Assembly: GCF_036588685.1 (NCBI RefSeq)
Contig: NW_026963296.1
Location: 310,001-374,000 of the forward strand
DNA: 64,000 nucleotides
DNA from: Mytilus trossulus
Taxonomy: Eukaryota > Mollusca > Bivalvia > Mytilida > Mytilidae
Reading direction: 5' to 3'
Part shown: positions 11,661 to 22,700 of the stretch, piece after piece
How positions within the stretch are numbered: position 1 is the first letter of the stretch
Layout of the letters: every line of letters begins with the position of its first letter
Program-made: the position numbers and the translations under genes
Notes under the pieces: model-generated
The model's database searches: none
What the model was told of the DNA's origin: nothing
Seen by the model: the letters and a program-made list of their open reading frames with translations, nothing else

Positions 11661-12087
11661 CTTACTGTGTATACTACCACTTCCTAGTTAAAGTTTTCTA
11701 TAGAATTCAAAATTTGCTATATACTGGTTACATTTCCAAAATTATATCTCTACGAAATTAAACATAGAGACCATATATGGGAAACAGAACGAAAACAAAA
11801 CAAAATATCTGAATAAAAAGTAAAATCATAAAAATACTGAACTCTAGCTTAACATCTCACGTATATGACAGTCGCATCAAATTTCATTACATTGAAAATA
11901 CCTTTTTGATATCCATACAATAGATATTGTTTGTGTATTAGTGTTGTTCCTTCAAAATGAAAATAAACTATAAAGTTGTGTTCTAAAAAAAACTTTGAAC
12001 TACCGATAACGGCATGGACCCCCGTATGTATAAAAAAAATCAAATTTATAAACATGAACATATAGCGAAACTTGCAATATAACTCAC

Positions 12088-12175
12088 CAAAAGGTAAACA
12101 AAGACGTTCGTTTCTATAGGCAACAATACATCTAGTTTTAGGTGGACACGTTTTCGGCCAGCAAGCATCATTATC
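12088..12175 (-). CDS. Cys-rich exon of PAN-EGF gene
   Basis: This is an 88-base exon with acceptor TTCGACAG and donor G|GTGAGT, phase 0 in and phase 1 out. It encodes DNDACWPKTCPPKTRC followed by a RLCLPF end, a compact four-cysteine segment. Phase 0 matches the end of the PAN exon, and phase 1 matches EGF1. Its last cysteine probably closes the PAN/apple fold begun in the first exon, because that exon has an odd number of cysteines (five). That pairing is inference from domain logic. The open frame around it in other phases is intronic. Confidence 0.72.
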
Positions 12176-13109
12176 CTGTCGAACGTAAAATTTCTGGTTA
12201 GAATATTACAAGATAATAAAACATTCAATTTAAAGTCATTTACTCTTTAGAATGCAGGATGACCACCGAAACAAACCAAATAAAGCAGTCGTCAAGAAGT
12301 TAAGAGTCTCTGCAACTCTGGTTCCTTAGAACATTTATATTAGAAAAAATTACGAAAATTGCAACCCGTCAAAATTACTGCTTTGAATTTTGTACCTTCA
12401 ATGATGCTCGGAGTCAAACTATTTAAAAACCTAAAATCTTATAATCATGATAAGGGCTTTTTTAAAATATTTATTTCAGCATGGGCGATTCAGCAACAAG
12501 TGAAAGGTTTCAACATGTAAATATGGTTGACTCAATGACGAATCTTGTTAGTCTTAAACTTGATTAAAAGTTAACGTTATTTTTTGATAGACCGCTGAAA
12601 TATATATAAACGGAAGGCAACCAATTTTAATTTAGATAAAAACAGGATTAAGGCTCAGCAAATGATATGAACACTTGAAAACCTTCTGTTGATCTCTATA
12701 AAATTCTTTTTTCCCGTATTCATTTTCATTTGCCTAATTTTCTAGGATAAATGGGTAATAGAAGTAAGGTTACCATTGATCTTCCTCGACGGCAGTTAAA
12801 CCCTCACTAAAATTGGGCGTGTATTTGGCTGTTTGGTGTGTTAAAATTTAAAGCCACAAAAGGGACGCAATTCCGATGACTCTACAAAATGTAAAGGGGT
12901 TCGTTAGAGACTTATTGCAAGTTCAATATCTGTCCTTATCCAATACTCCTTCATTCTGGAGACAGTCTAGTTTTCTATCTGTATCCCGGATGTCTCCATT
13001 ACAGAACCTACATATTTTATTTTTGTTCTCATTCGGAATCTGCATGAAATATTTGTCACTGAATGTTTACAAACCAACAATGAATGAATTATCCATTTTC
13101 CTAACTTAC

Positions 13110-13421
13110 CTTTGTCCAGTTTGAGATGTTTGTGAAATAAACTCCATATTTATGTTCTGCATCTTGGTCAAAATAAGACTCATCTAATAGTTCACAATAT
13201 GACCTGTCCTTATGAAAATTTACTGCAGAACAATCCGTATACATCATACAATCTTTGACGCACCCTTTTGGACCAATCATTTCACTAGCCTTTATCACAT
13301 GAGTTTTTGAAATTTTATTCTTTTGGTAAACACCTCCAGTGACATTAATAATTTTACACATTGAAGCCAAATTAATATTTAACAAAAAAACAAAACAAAA
13401 TGTAATTAGTTTTGAAATCAT
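13110..13421 (-). CDS. Signal peptide and PAN/apple-like exon (first exon)
   Basis: The reading frame starts at ATG 13421 and gives 104 codons to a GTAAGT donor at 13104-13109, ending after Lys in phase 0. Residues 1-20 form a signal peptide (MISKLITFCFVFLLNINLAS). Residues 22-104 resemble a PAN/apple domain, with C22, C54, C58, C64 and C76 and the typical CxxxCxxxxxC core (GCVKDCMMYTDC) followed by AVNFH and YCEL. Three N-glycosylation motifs are visible: NVT 26, NIS 98 and NWT 101. With the following exons it predicts a secreted or extracellular PAN plus multi-EGF protein. No transmembrane exon is seen in the window. I chose this start because it creates the signal peptide and no upstream in-frame extension is evident. 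The neighbouring intron 12176-13109 contains no recognised feature. Confidence 0.72.
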
Positions 13422-14670
13422 TGCAAATCTGTCTAACAGTCAATTTAGAATATGTGTCATAGTCGTAAACACACGCGTGAAATTTAATAAAAAAGCTTCG
13501 ATGAAAAATATGTTTTTTTTAATTTGGTTTTTGATAAATTGTCTGTCTTACAATTATTAACATACAGTTTTAATGACCACGATACTACACCTTAAAATTA
13601 AATACCTCAAATAACCTCGTGATTTTAAACAGATTACGTGAATATTGCAGTGATTACTGATTTCCTGGTTTTATCAATATTTAGGTCAAGGCACTTGATA
13701 TATGCAAATATATAACTGCTTATGTTGCCAGGAAAATTTTGATTAATAAATGATTAAATGAACTAAGTGATTTAAATCAATTTACATATTTAATATATTT
13801 AATTTCATTGTTAATAAGAACATGTAAAGCATATAGCAACCTCAACGTTTTTGTCAATCTGTTCTTCAAAAAGATTATATAATAAAGTGAAAATGTTCCA
13901 ACTTCCCTTTTATGTTAAATGTAAATATGAAAATTCAAATAAAAGAGATCCGGTTTTTGATTATAAAAGAGAATTAAGTTTTGGTTTAAGTGTATTATCA
14001 ATATTTTGAAACTAATTTGGTATTAACTATAAGTTCATACATCATGTTCATTTAATTTTTCAAATATAATTTTATGGTTGATGGAAAAACACCAAGTAGT
14101 CCAAACATTTGATACAAATTCCAAAACCTCACCTAAGTACATCCTTTACATAAAGTTGATATATACTGTGGTACCTACTGTAGACTCTACGTGAATAGAA
14201 TAGAAACACGTTTATTATGTGTAGTACAAATATACAACTAGAGTTACTTTTCCTTAATTTGTTCATTTCAATTATTTTGAAATATTTTTTAAAATAAAAC
14301 ATTGTTACTGTATTTTTCTATAAATTCAATAAAGTGATAAAAGATGTAAAATACAAATGACAATAATATATCAACAAATTCCTTATCGAAAGTGTAACTG
14401 CAAAAAGAAGAAATAAGAAATACCGCAACTTGCATTATTTTTAATTAGATAAAAGGATTATTTTCGATTTGTTCCCTGCGCTCTTACCTAATGAAGGGAA
14501 CTGAAGGTAAGTGCGCCAACCTTACCAAAATTCTGGTAGGCAGTGGTGTTCTCGCCAATGAACTGTCATAATGTACAGCGCCGACGGAGGAGAACCCATT
14601 ACTGCTTTAGCCGTGCACCTGTACAAGGTGTATTTTCTTATGGGTCTGAAATGGCCCTGAAGAATTTATT
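13422..14670. other. AT-rich flank, no gene seen
   Basis: This is presumptive 5' flank of the PAN-EGF gene plus intergenic sequence. It is AT-rich, with no open frame of note and no clear TATA or other core promoter I would defend. A stretch at 14490-14640 (GGGAACTGAAGGTAAGTGCGCC, GTGCACCTGTACAAGG) is less AT-rich but unrecognised. Confidence 0.4.
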
Positions 14671-14679
14671 TTGGCAGGC

Positions 14680-14892
14680 ATCTCTACCTCTCTTTCTACT
14701 TGTTCATCTTTCTCTTCAATATTCCTTCATTCTTCCTTTCAATCTGTATTCATTTCCTCTCACTATATCTTACACTCTCACACTATCTTTTTACTCTCAA
14801 TCTTTCTCTTTTCCTTAATTTCTTTTTCTCTCAATCTTCCTTTATTTCTCTGTTTCTGTCACTTTATAACTTTCTTTTCTCCTGCTCTCTCT
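14680..14892. repeat. Polypyrimidine (CT-rich) tract
   Basis: The plus strand is almost entirely C and T in short TCTC, TTTC and CTTT blocks. The three overlapping open frames here are low-complexity artefacts. It abuts a purine-rich tract of opposite polarity at 14893. Confidence 0.85.
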
Positions 14893-15545
14893 AGATAATA
14901 GGAGAGAGTGTCGGAAGGATTGTAGAGAGTGAGAGATAATGGGAGATTGTGAGAGATTGATTGGGTGGGACGGGAGAATGTGGCAGAGAGTGGAAGAGAG
15001 TGATAGAAAGAGTGAGAGAGTGAGAGAGAGAGAGAGAGAGTGATAAAGTGAGAGAGTGAGAGATAGAGAGCGGAAGAGGGAGAGTGGAAGATAGTGAGAG
15101 AGCGGAAGAAAGTGGAAGAGAGGGAGTGAGGGAGAGTGGAAGATAGTGAGAGAGCGGAAGAAAGTGGAAGAGAGGGAGTGAGGGAGAGAGAGAGAGAGAG
15201 AGAGAGTGAGAGAGAGGAAGAGGGAGAGTGGAAGAGAGTGAGGCAGTGGAAGAGAGAGAGTGAGAGAGGTTCAGAAAGGGTGAGACAGGATGTGAGAAAG
15301 TGAGCGAGGGTGAGAGTATGACAGAAGCTGACACAGAGAGCTGGAAAAGTGTGAAAGAGTGAGAGGAGTTGGCGAAGATGGGAAAAACCGAAAGAAGGAA
15401 AGAGAGTATTAAAGGGTAAGTAATCGTGAATGAGAGAGTTTTAGTGAGAAGGTGAATGTGAGAGGGCCAGACAGTCCGCGAAAATAAGATACAGAGTGTG
15501 ATTGGGTGAGAGAGAGTGAGACACAATGTGAGTGTGTTTGTGTGT
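14893..15545. repeat. Polypurine (GA-rich) tract with minisatellite units
   Basis: The plus strand is dominated by GAGA and GAGT. It includes imperfect repeats of GTGGAAGA and GAGAGAGTGAG, and a duplicated block of about 62 bases at 15083-15190. The long minus-strand open frame over it is a Ser/Leu/Pro low-complexity shadow. It ends in a short GT-rich tract (TGTGTGTGTTTGTGT) at about 15535-15555. Confidence 0.88.
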
Positions 15546-15559
15546 GTGTTTGTGTCTAG

Positions 15560-16060
15560 CATATTATTTGAGTTGAGGTAAGCTAACTGCACACTAACTT
15601 TACAGTTTGTTCTTATTGTGGGCTGGTACATCACTGTCCACGAATGAGCAATCATGTCTTTCATTTTAATGTCAATTAATGAAACACATGTATATCAATA
15701 CAATAATCATTAAAGTGGATTTCACGTTGTCAAATTATGAATTTGTCGCTTTTGGACGGATAAATTGACACATCTCTTTACTTGTTTGTTTTCATCAATT
15801 ATTAAAAGTGTACCACAAACCCCGTAGAGTATTACCCTTTGTTTTAAGAAATACAATGAACTGGTCGAACGTGATCGTAATGATATTGTAAAGTTATGTA
15901 TTTAGCTAAATCTATGGTATGTTATCCATTAATGATGAATTCTAAATTCATTCCATAATTTTTACGACTAATAGTTATTCACCTATCTCATGGAAGCTTG
16001 AGTGGAAACTCAGAATATTTTATGCGACATAGTTTCGGATTATCGTATTCTTTACAATTT
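15560..16060. other. Intergenic, nothing recognised
   Basis: This is AT-rich sequence with no open frame or repeat that I can match elsewhere in the window. Confidence 0.4.
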
Positions 16061-16068
16061 AATATTAA

Positions 16069-16175
16069 GGTTGAAAAAGCGTTGACTGTGCGCACATTTT
16101 TATTTAAATGTACTTCGGTCAACACTTTTACACCCCAATAACTTTATAAAATGAAACATTAAATTCTTGATAACT
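16069..16175. mobile_element. Decayed MITE related to the 41.7 kb element
   Basis: The core AAAGCGTTGACTGTGCGCACA and the right flank with TTTTACACCCCAATAA match the MITE at 41655-41790. The left inverted repeat has been lost. No coding sequence is present. Confidence 0.55.
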
Positions 16176-16787
16176 GAAAGTAATAGCTTTTCTCAAAAGC
16201 TAGTCGCATCTTAGCTGATATAATTGGAAAGTTTATGCAAAATTATAAAAGGCTAATATTATTTTACTTGTTTTTGGGATAATGTGTCAACACTGGAATG
16301 GTAGGGGTGATGGGATAACTCGTGTCTTAATCGTTTGTACATTTGATCTTTTTTTCCAAACAGATATGTTGTTTTGGTTGTTTGTTTACCTCTTTGTGCT
16401 AAAAAAAAAAGCGACGCTTTAACCTCAATGTTTTTTGTTCATGAAATATCGTTAAATTTAAACACATAAGAACACAAGTCATATATTTCCAAGGATTTTG
16501 AGATTTTTCATATTATGATAATGTCATTGGTTTTACTTAAAAACATGATAAAGAAGGTAATAAGTTCTGCAGTGCTATTTTAGATTTTCAAACACGTTAT
16601 CAGACATTATACCGTTTGATACTGTATCATATTTTTTCATTGTTTTACTTGTAAATGTCTTCACATCTTTTTACTCTACTATTAATGCTGGGTGCCAATA
16701 AAGGTCATTATCGTGCTTAACCTTCAAAGTTTAACATACCGAATTGACATTATTTTTCATGAGAAGCCAGTCACCTTTAAAAGAGCG

Positions 16788-17030
16788 ACGAAAAATACCA
16801 AAGAGACAGTCGAACTCATAAATCGAAAATAAAGTGACAACGCCATGGCTAAAAGTGAAAAAGACAAACAGACAATAGTACACATGACACAACATAAAAA
16901 ACTAAAGAATAAACAACACGAACCCCACCAAAAACTAGGGGTGATCTCAGTTGCTCCGGAAGGGTAAGCAGATCCTGCTCCACATGTGGCTACCGTCGTG
17001 TTGCTTATGTGATAACAAATTCGGTAAATA
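16788..17030 (-). repeat. Repeat family E copy, 3' tail of adjacent retroelement
   Basis: The module is nearly the same as 11405-11660 (GACAACGCCATGGCTAAAA, AACTAGGGGTGATCTCAG). On the minus strand it follows the reverse transcriptase fossil without a break, as its 3' untranslated tail would. The solo copy at 11.4 kb ends where this one joins the element body (near GGTAAATAG), supporting a shared 3' end. Confidence 0.68.
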
Positions 17031-18078
17031 GTCTAATTCGGTAGGTCACGTTCATGAAAGGGGAGGGGATTGTAGTTACGACGTAAGGAACATATCCGAT
17101 ATCATTTGTGAAACGATTATTCCATAACGGTCAACCAACTTGTGATGGCGTCCGTAAAATTTACTAAGGGATGATTTCAACTTCACCATTTGGAACTCTT
17201 GGTTTAATAGCTTCCTTAAAGCTTGTGAGCAGCAAAAAAATCATGATAGGAAATGCAAGCACGGGAATATTGTATCAATTGTGAGATATATACCTCGTAT
17301 GCAGATGCTGCTTGAATGTTGCTACTTAGAAATAGAAAGTTCACTATTGGAAAGCTGAAATCATCTCTTTTGTCGTGAAGTTTTGTTTTCAACCGACCCT
17401 CATTGTCAATTTCTAGATGTAAGTCAAGATATGAGGCCAACTTAATTGTATCTGTAGTATCCCTTTTTTCTAGTTCGATGGGATAGATGCGTTCCACATA
17501 ATCACCAAATTTTGAATTATTTAGTGAAAGAACATCATCTATATAGCGGAAAGTAGAGTTAAAGGATATCGCTAACTTTTTATTTTTCTTCCTAAGAAGT
17601 TCATGCATGCAGTCAGCCTCATAATAATAAAGAAACAAGTCGGCAAGAAAAGGGGCACAATTTGTTCCCATTGGAATGCCGACAGTCTGTTGAAAAAAAC
17701 ACGTCATCAGAACGTTACAAATATGTTGTAAATCAGGAAATCAAGCATCTTAATAATATCAGTTTCAGAGAATTTTTTGTTTGAATCAGAGTGATCCTTC
17801 ACAAAGTAGGATTTATCAAGACAAGATACTTGTATCTACGTTGACCATTCTTTTTTATGAAGCAAAGCAATACCAACTCTTTCAATTTGTCTCTTAGTTT
17901 GGAATGTGGAATACTTGTATAAAGAGTAGAAAAGTCAAATGTTTTAATACTGTTACAAGATGAAAGAGAGTTAGATTGCATGTACTCTAAAGATCTTTGG
18001 AATTTTTAAGTATCCACATCTGATTCACGCCATCTCTAGAATAGTTTCACAATAACTTTGAAGCCTGTCTTTTTGTTT
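17031..18078 (-). pseudogene. Penelope-like reverse transcriptase fossil
   Basis: Two minus-strand fragments, in order, come from one reverse transcriptase. 17799-17981 contains FDFSTLYTSIPH (the first catalytic Asp block). 17216-17707 contains the GIPMGTNCAP block and the active-site box FRYIDDVLSLNN (YIDD near residues 55-58), followed by ASYLDLHLEID and VYISQLIQYSRAC. The fragments are in different frames, separated by a disrupted stretch near 17710-17800. Upstream, 17982-18078 still resembles the element but is broken. The FSTLYT...IP and GIPMGT signatures fit Penelope-like or closely related elements. Exact lineage is uncertain and no GIY-YIG nuclease is visible. The element is 5' truncated and dead. 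Confidence 0.68.
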
Positions 18079-18079
18079 T

Positions 18080-18769
18080 GCGATCATAGTCTCTGTATGT
18101 TTATACTTGTTTTCAATTCTGTCATTTAAATTGTATAAATAGTAAAAATAAACCTCAAATCAACTATCAAACGTTTGTTCTTAATCCTGTACATTGTTTC
18201 AAGTAATATGTAATTTTTTCCTAATAAGATACATTTTTACATGTATAATAAACAAATATTCTATATATCTTATGGGAAGATTAACAACTTAAAAAATGTT
18301 GTAATAACATGTCCATTATAGAAGACCGTTGGTTGAACGTTAGAATTAAATTTGTTTGTTTATTGTTTAATTGGGTTGCTATCTAAATTAATTACATATA
18401 CTTCATATCTCCTTTTAAATCGTTGATAGAAATTAAGCATTGCTGAAATATGATAGCATATATGTAGTATTGCTCTCATCGTCTTAGAGTAGTTTATTTT
18501 CTTCTTATATAATATATTGGCCTTTCGATTATTTGGTCTCCTATTCTTCATCGTCTGCTATTTTGATAGGGAGAGCTAAGGAGATCTAGACAACGTTCAA
18601 CCAAGTCAAATATTACTCTAAAGATCGGGGGACCTAAAATAATAATCATTTGTAGTGAAACGTAGAGGTGAGCCGTTAGAATTGGCCTTTATTTTAATTT
18701 TCATGATATTTGATGAGGTCGAAAAATGCAGGTTGAAGATTGAATCTGGAACTAATCAGATGTCGATAC
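18080..18769. other. Intergenic, nothing recognised
   Basis: This is AT-rich sequence without a recognisable gene. The open frame near 18360-18551 has no domain signature. Confidence 0.35.
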
Positions 18770-18777
18770 CTTTTAAC

Positions 18778-19664
18778 TAGTGTTGTCAACAACCAAATAC
18801 CGAATACCAAAAACGCTAACCGGTTAACAGGACATTTATTTCAATTTTGATAGATTTGATATAAATTTGTATCGAAATCATTAAATAGTTATGTTTTATT
18901 AAAAAATTGTCGTCGATGTAATTAATTTGACAAATCAATTGCGCAGTCGATTGATTGCTTCTTTTAATCCGAAAAACATAACATTAATTAGAACTTGTCA
19001 CTCAGCTTGGGGCAAGATCTTAATGAAACATGATTAGTATACATTTTGTTTTAACAGTAACTTTAAATCAGTAATACGATTAAATTTTACGATTTTCTTC
19101 ATTATTTTATTTTTGATCTAATAGCGTATAGACCTACTTCTAAATGTGCAACCTCCGTCGTATAAGGCTTTGGTATACTTTAAACGAAATGTTAACTAAA
19201 ATATTGTGAAATGCAAACCAATGTGAATGTAATCAATGTATACGTGATAGTACGAGTAACATGCGTAATAATTTTAAATTGAAACACTCCACATTAATTT
19301 CGGAGACCAGAGTAAAGGAAAAAATTATCGGTTTCAGACATATTCGCTTCTACGAGATCAAGATTTTTTTTTCAATCTGAAGTTGATACAAACGCCATAG
19401 TTGATATGATGTATCTGAATGTTAAAAGTCAAACTTCGCAAGGAATCTTCACAGACAAGCCTTATAATGCTTAAGGACAAATTTCAATTCAAAAAGCGTA
19501 AATTTATGACTTGGATGGAAGGTTGTCACATCTTATAGCTATGTGTAGGGTACTAAAGATATAAGGCTTTCAAACACCAACTGAAACTACCGGTTAACCG
19601 GTTAATTGGTCGAACGATTATCCGAGTAACCGGTTAGTCAATATTGTACGATTTGACAACACTA
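18778..19664. mobile_element. Non-autonomous hAT-type element
   Basis: The ends are inverted: TAGTGTTGTCAA at 18778 and the complement TTGACAACACTA ending at 19664. Subterminal ACCGGTTAACC motifs lie at both ends (near 18818 and 19590-19635), as in many hAT elements. The flanks are CTTTTAAC (18770-18777) and CTTTTGAC (19665-19672), an 8-bp target duplication with one mismatch. The 887-base body has no transposase frame. Moving it would require an enzyme from elsewhere. Confidence 0.78.
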
Positions 19665-19672
19665 CTTTTGAC

Positions 19673-20634
19673 ACATGCAAATAAAACCACTGTCGTAAAG
19701 GCTTTACATATTTGTCAAAAAAATTTGGTTTATTCTTGCTCTTCCTACATTTGATAATTTTGTTTAAAAATGTAAGAAAGCAGCCTTTGATGTTGATTTG
19801 TGGGAAAACTGAGTATGCTGCGTTCCAAATGGATCTTTCGTAGTCTTGGAATATTGTTGTTGGTTGTAGTTGAATGTTCCATTGATGGCAGATGTTTTTG
19901 AGTAGAATAAGAAGTTGTATGTACACTAGTTGACTTTTCCCTGGAAGGAGACTGTAGACTTAGGGATACATGGTACGGTCTACTATTGCATGGAATGTGT
20001 AGGGTTGATGGAATAAAGATGGACATGAGTAAAATGTTCCATCAGCGTATACGTAAATAGTATCAGCTGCGGCTAAATGGGTTAAATTTTCTCTGGTGCT
20101 GAATATTAAGATGCGTTCATGATTGTTGTCATCTGAGAGTAAGAATGGTTGAGCGTTATTGGTTTGAGTCCATTCACCTTCCAATACAATTTCTGCTGCT
20201 GAAGTTGTCAATGCAGGAAGAGTTTTGTGTCTTTGGTGGTAAAGGCTGGTTTGACATGAATGAAATGTTGGTACATTATCTACTAATTGTTGTATGGCAT
20301 CATTCCATTCTGGGTTACGCAGCCTGACTAATTCTTCCTCCTAAATAGTTGGTATTGCTGTAAGTTCCTCTTTGAAACGGTTTTTTTTTATACGTCTTAG
20401 TACTTCATCAACTTGCAGTTGCATTCAGTCAGACTGATGGTTGTGGTTTGGTGATACTTTAATGGGAAGGTTATTCCGTGTGTTAATGGTGGCTTGACAA
20501 TTCTGTGAAGAACATTGTCAGTAACATCTCTCTCCCCGTCTTGATTTTATCTGGAACTTGAAACCAATGTGTACTAGGTTTTGAGTATCACGTCTATTTG
20601 TTTCAAAAGTTATCTCTAGCTGTGCATTGGCCAT
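19673..20634 (-). pseudogene. FLYWCH/MULE-type transposase fossil
   Basis: Read on the minus strand from ATG 20634, an N-terminal FLYWCH-like zinc finger is visible (GFKFQIKS, then QCSSQNCQA and NHNHQSD). Its expected Trp codon appears as a TGA stop. Around 20211-19960 lies the MULE catalytic start YVYADGTFYSCPSLFHQ (DGTF with the first catalytic Asp). Further on, 19926-19680 keeps LLKNICHQWNIQL, IFQDYERS and FPQINIKGC, typical of MULE transposases, but in other frames. At least two frameshifts and two stops (including TAG near 20341) make it non-functional. The 3' end stops at the hAT insertion site. Confidence 0.68.
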
Positions 20635-20929
20635 TTTGAACTTAGAATGATATCAGACGGTTACGGTTATATGTTTTTGGTGGAAGGCTTACCAACTGGT
20701 AATTCCGCTCTGGTAACTAAATTTGGAATTAGTCCATTATAGTCAAATTAACTTTAGAAAAAAGTCCAGTTAATGATATCAGAAATGGGGATGTGGATAT
20801 TTAAAGACCCTAAGCTTGATCTGTTCACAATGGCTCCAGCTTTAACATTGAGCATGCTTTTGATCTAATTAGCTGAATTGGATAATCAGTGTTGAAACAA
20901 AGAAGCTCCACATTAATTACTAGCTATAT

Positions 20930-21010
20930 ATAGGCTTGGTCTATTACACTTTGATCAACTCTATTCTTTTGTAACATTTATTGAAGCATCAAAGCTAGAT
21001 AAGAACTAAA
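20930..21010 (+). repeat. Short repeat shared with 22103-22178
   Basis: About 78 bases (TAGGCTTGGTCTATTACACT through GCATCAAAG-TAGAT-AGAACTAA) recur at 22103-22178 with a few differences. The function is unknown. Flanks differ, so this is a dispersed copy and not a tandem array. Confidence 0.6.
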
Positions 21011-21029
21011 ATAAAAATAGTCAAAATTA

Positions 21030-21410
21030 AAGTTCAATGTAATGTCCCAAGGGAGTTCGCTTCTCAGTTTCAAAGTAATTAACTTTTCAAAACACTTGTT
21101 AATATTTATAGGGGATTAATAAAGGAATCCAAAAAGCAAAAATAATATATAGGTCACCGTGCTTGTTTTCGAGATATTAGCTATTGAAATTTTGGAGGGG
21201 AAATGTTCTCTCTTGACTTTTCATAGCTTTATCATTGAAAAGTTGAAGTTCTCAAAAACTGTTAAAAAGTCATTAAAATTTTATAATACTTTAACAGATG
21301 GCTTATCATTATATAAGTAAAAGATTTACAAAAAGAAAAATGGGGGTTACCGGGCAAATTTTTTCAAGGCATTCAAATCGATAAAACCAGAGGATTCCGA
21401 AAATCTGACA
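21030..21410 (+). repeat. Repeat family F, also inside EGF introns (opposite strand)
   Basis: GGGGATTAATAAAGGAATCC, GTGCTTGTTTTCG, a TTGAAGTTCTCAAAAACT block and AAAAATGGGGGTTA match the reverse complement of each EGF-array intron. In those introns the matching parts are GGAATCCTTTATTAATCCC, CGAAAACAAGCAC, AGTTTTTGAGAACTT and TGACCCCTA. It is a dispersed element of unknown class that was carried along when the EGF unit was duplicated. Confidence 0.58.
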
Positions 21411-21950
21411 AAAAATCCAAAACAGGACAAGCCAGCTTCCTTAAAGATATTTAAGAGTTTATTATTATTTATTTATTTTGATGAATAAAATGTTAAAGAT
21501 ATAAATAAATATATATTGATCTAAAAATCAATAATAAGGCTACTTATATATGTTTAAAAAAATACATTATTTTTTGGGAGTTTTTTCTATGTCATAGACG
21601 CTGTAATGCATCTACTTCTTTTATTTATTATTATCACTGTAATTATCTTTTCCAGATTACATGTACTTACCTGTATTTTAATCTAATTCAAATTGCTAAA
21701 ACAACAAAACACCTTATACCAACATCTATTGTTCTTTGTTTATAGGAATAGAAGGATTAGGTATTTATATTTAAATGTAGGACTAGCAGGAAGACACCGT
21801 ACCGATATATATGATTGGTGCAACAAACGCTAGTGTACAGTGTAAATACAAGTTTTACACTTTATCCTTATTTTTTTGGTTTACTTATTTTTAATAATTT
21901 ATAAAGTATACGCATTTTTGAAAATTATCTAAACAAGTATAATTATTGCG

Positions 21951-22172
21951 GTGACTCTGCAAATAGGGTGGACTTCCGAAGTAGATCTAGAATACGTTAG
22001 CTTTGATAGAGCTGGGAACAGTATATATGACCTGGATAGAGTCAGCAATATCTTTCAATCAGATAGCATTCAGCCCGCAGACTGTCCATCGTTAAATTCT
22101 AGGCTTGGTCTATTACACTTTGATCAACTTTATTCTTTTGTAGCATTTATTGTAGCATCAAAGATAGATTAG
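21951..22172 (+). other. Unidentified 73-codon open frame
   Basis: The frame begins MTLQIGWTSEVDLEY and is less AT-rich in its first 150 bases (21951-22100) than its neighbours. The last 70 bases are the repeat shared with 20930-21010, which argues against a conserved protein. No family is recognised. It could be a remnant of a retrocopied or captured gene fragment. Confidence 0.2.
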
Positions 22173-22330
22173 AACTAAGTAACGGGCCATTTAGTGTGTA
22201 CAAGATTGTTTATGTTATTTTTCAATGACAAAACAAATATTACAGTCCTTAAATGTCTTATCCATTTTGCTTTATTCTTGTAAATACAATTCGTTTAACT
22301 AAATATTTATCAATTAAAACTGCTATTAGG

Positions 22331-22700
22331 TTAATTTGAAAATGGGTTGTTGAAGAAAAATTACGCCTACATAACGTTTTGAGGGGTTTTTGTTGATAGA
22401 TTCTCACAAAAGACAACACATCAAGGCATTAGGTATATAAGAGCTATCAAGCATGTTTAAGGTTTCGTAACTAAATCAAAGCTAATCGTGTGATTATCTT
22501 CCTGTTTTATTTTTCTCAAAGTCAAAAAACGACTTCCTTAGATAACCGTTTTTGTTTTATTTTTAATCATAAAAATGGAACATTCCCTTTTATCAATCGT
22601 GATCACTTCCTTTTCTTCGACGAATTTTTATATGTAATGTAGCAGTGACTTAGTGAGATAAGGAAATTAAGTTTTACTCATTTTAACACATTTTGAATGA
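22331..22700 (+). repeat. Upstream block of segmental duplication, left copy
   Basis: The block aligns with 38821-39140. Shared landmarks are ACGCCTACA, ATTCTCACAA, ATCAAGCAT, GGTTTCGTAAC, GTGATTATCTTCC and TGATCACTTCCTTTTCT. In both places it precedes a 32-bp-based tandem array and then a GPCR sequence. It may contain ancestral promoter sequence, but no specific site can be defended. Confidence 0.62.

Noticed and set aside
11398..11680. Two overlapping minus-strand open frames
   Set aside because: Both lie in repeat family E, and the hydrophobic peptide comes from T-rich repeat sequence.
11849..12061. Additional exon of the PAN-EGF gene
   Set aside because: No acceptor/donor pair in the right phase was found. 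The exons on either side already join in frame (phase 1 to phase 1) without it.
14891..15664. Long minus-strand open frame (257 codons) rich in Ser and Leu
   Set aside because: It is the complement of a GA microsatellite. The protein is low-complexity and no splice or domain evidence supports it.
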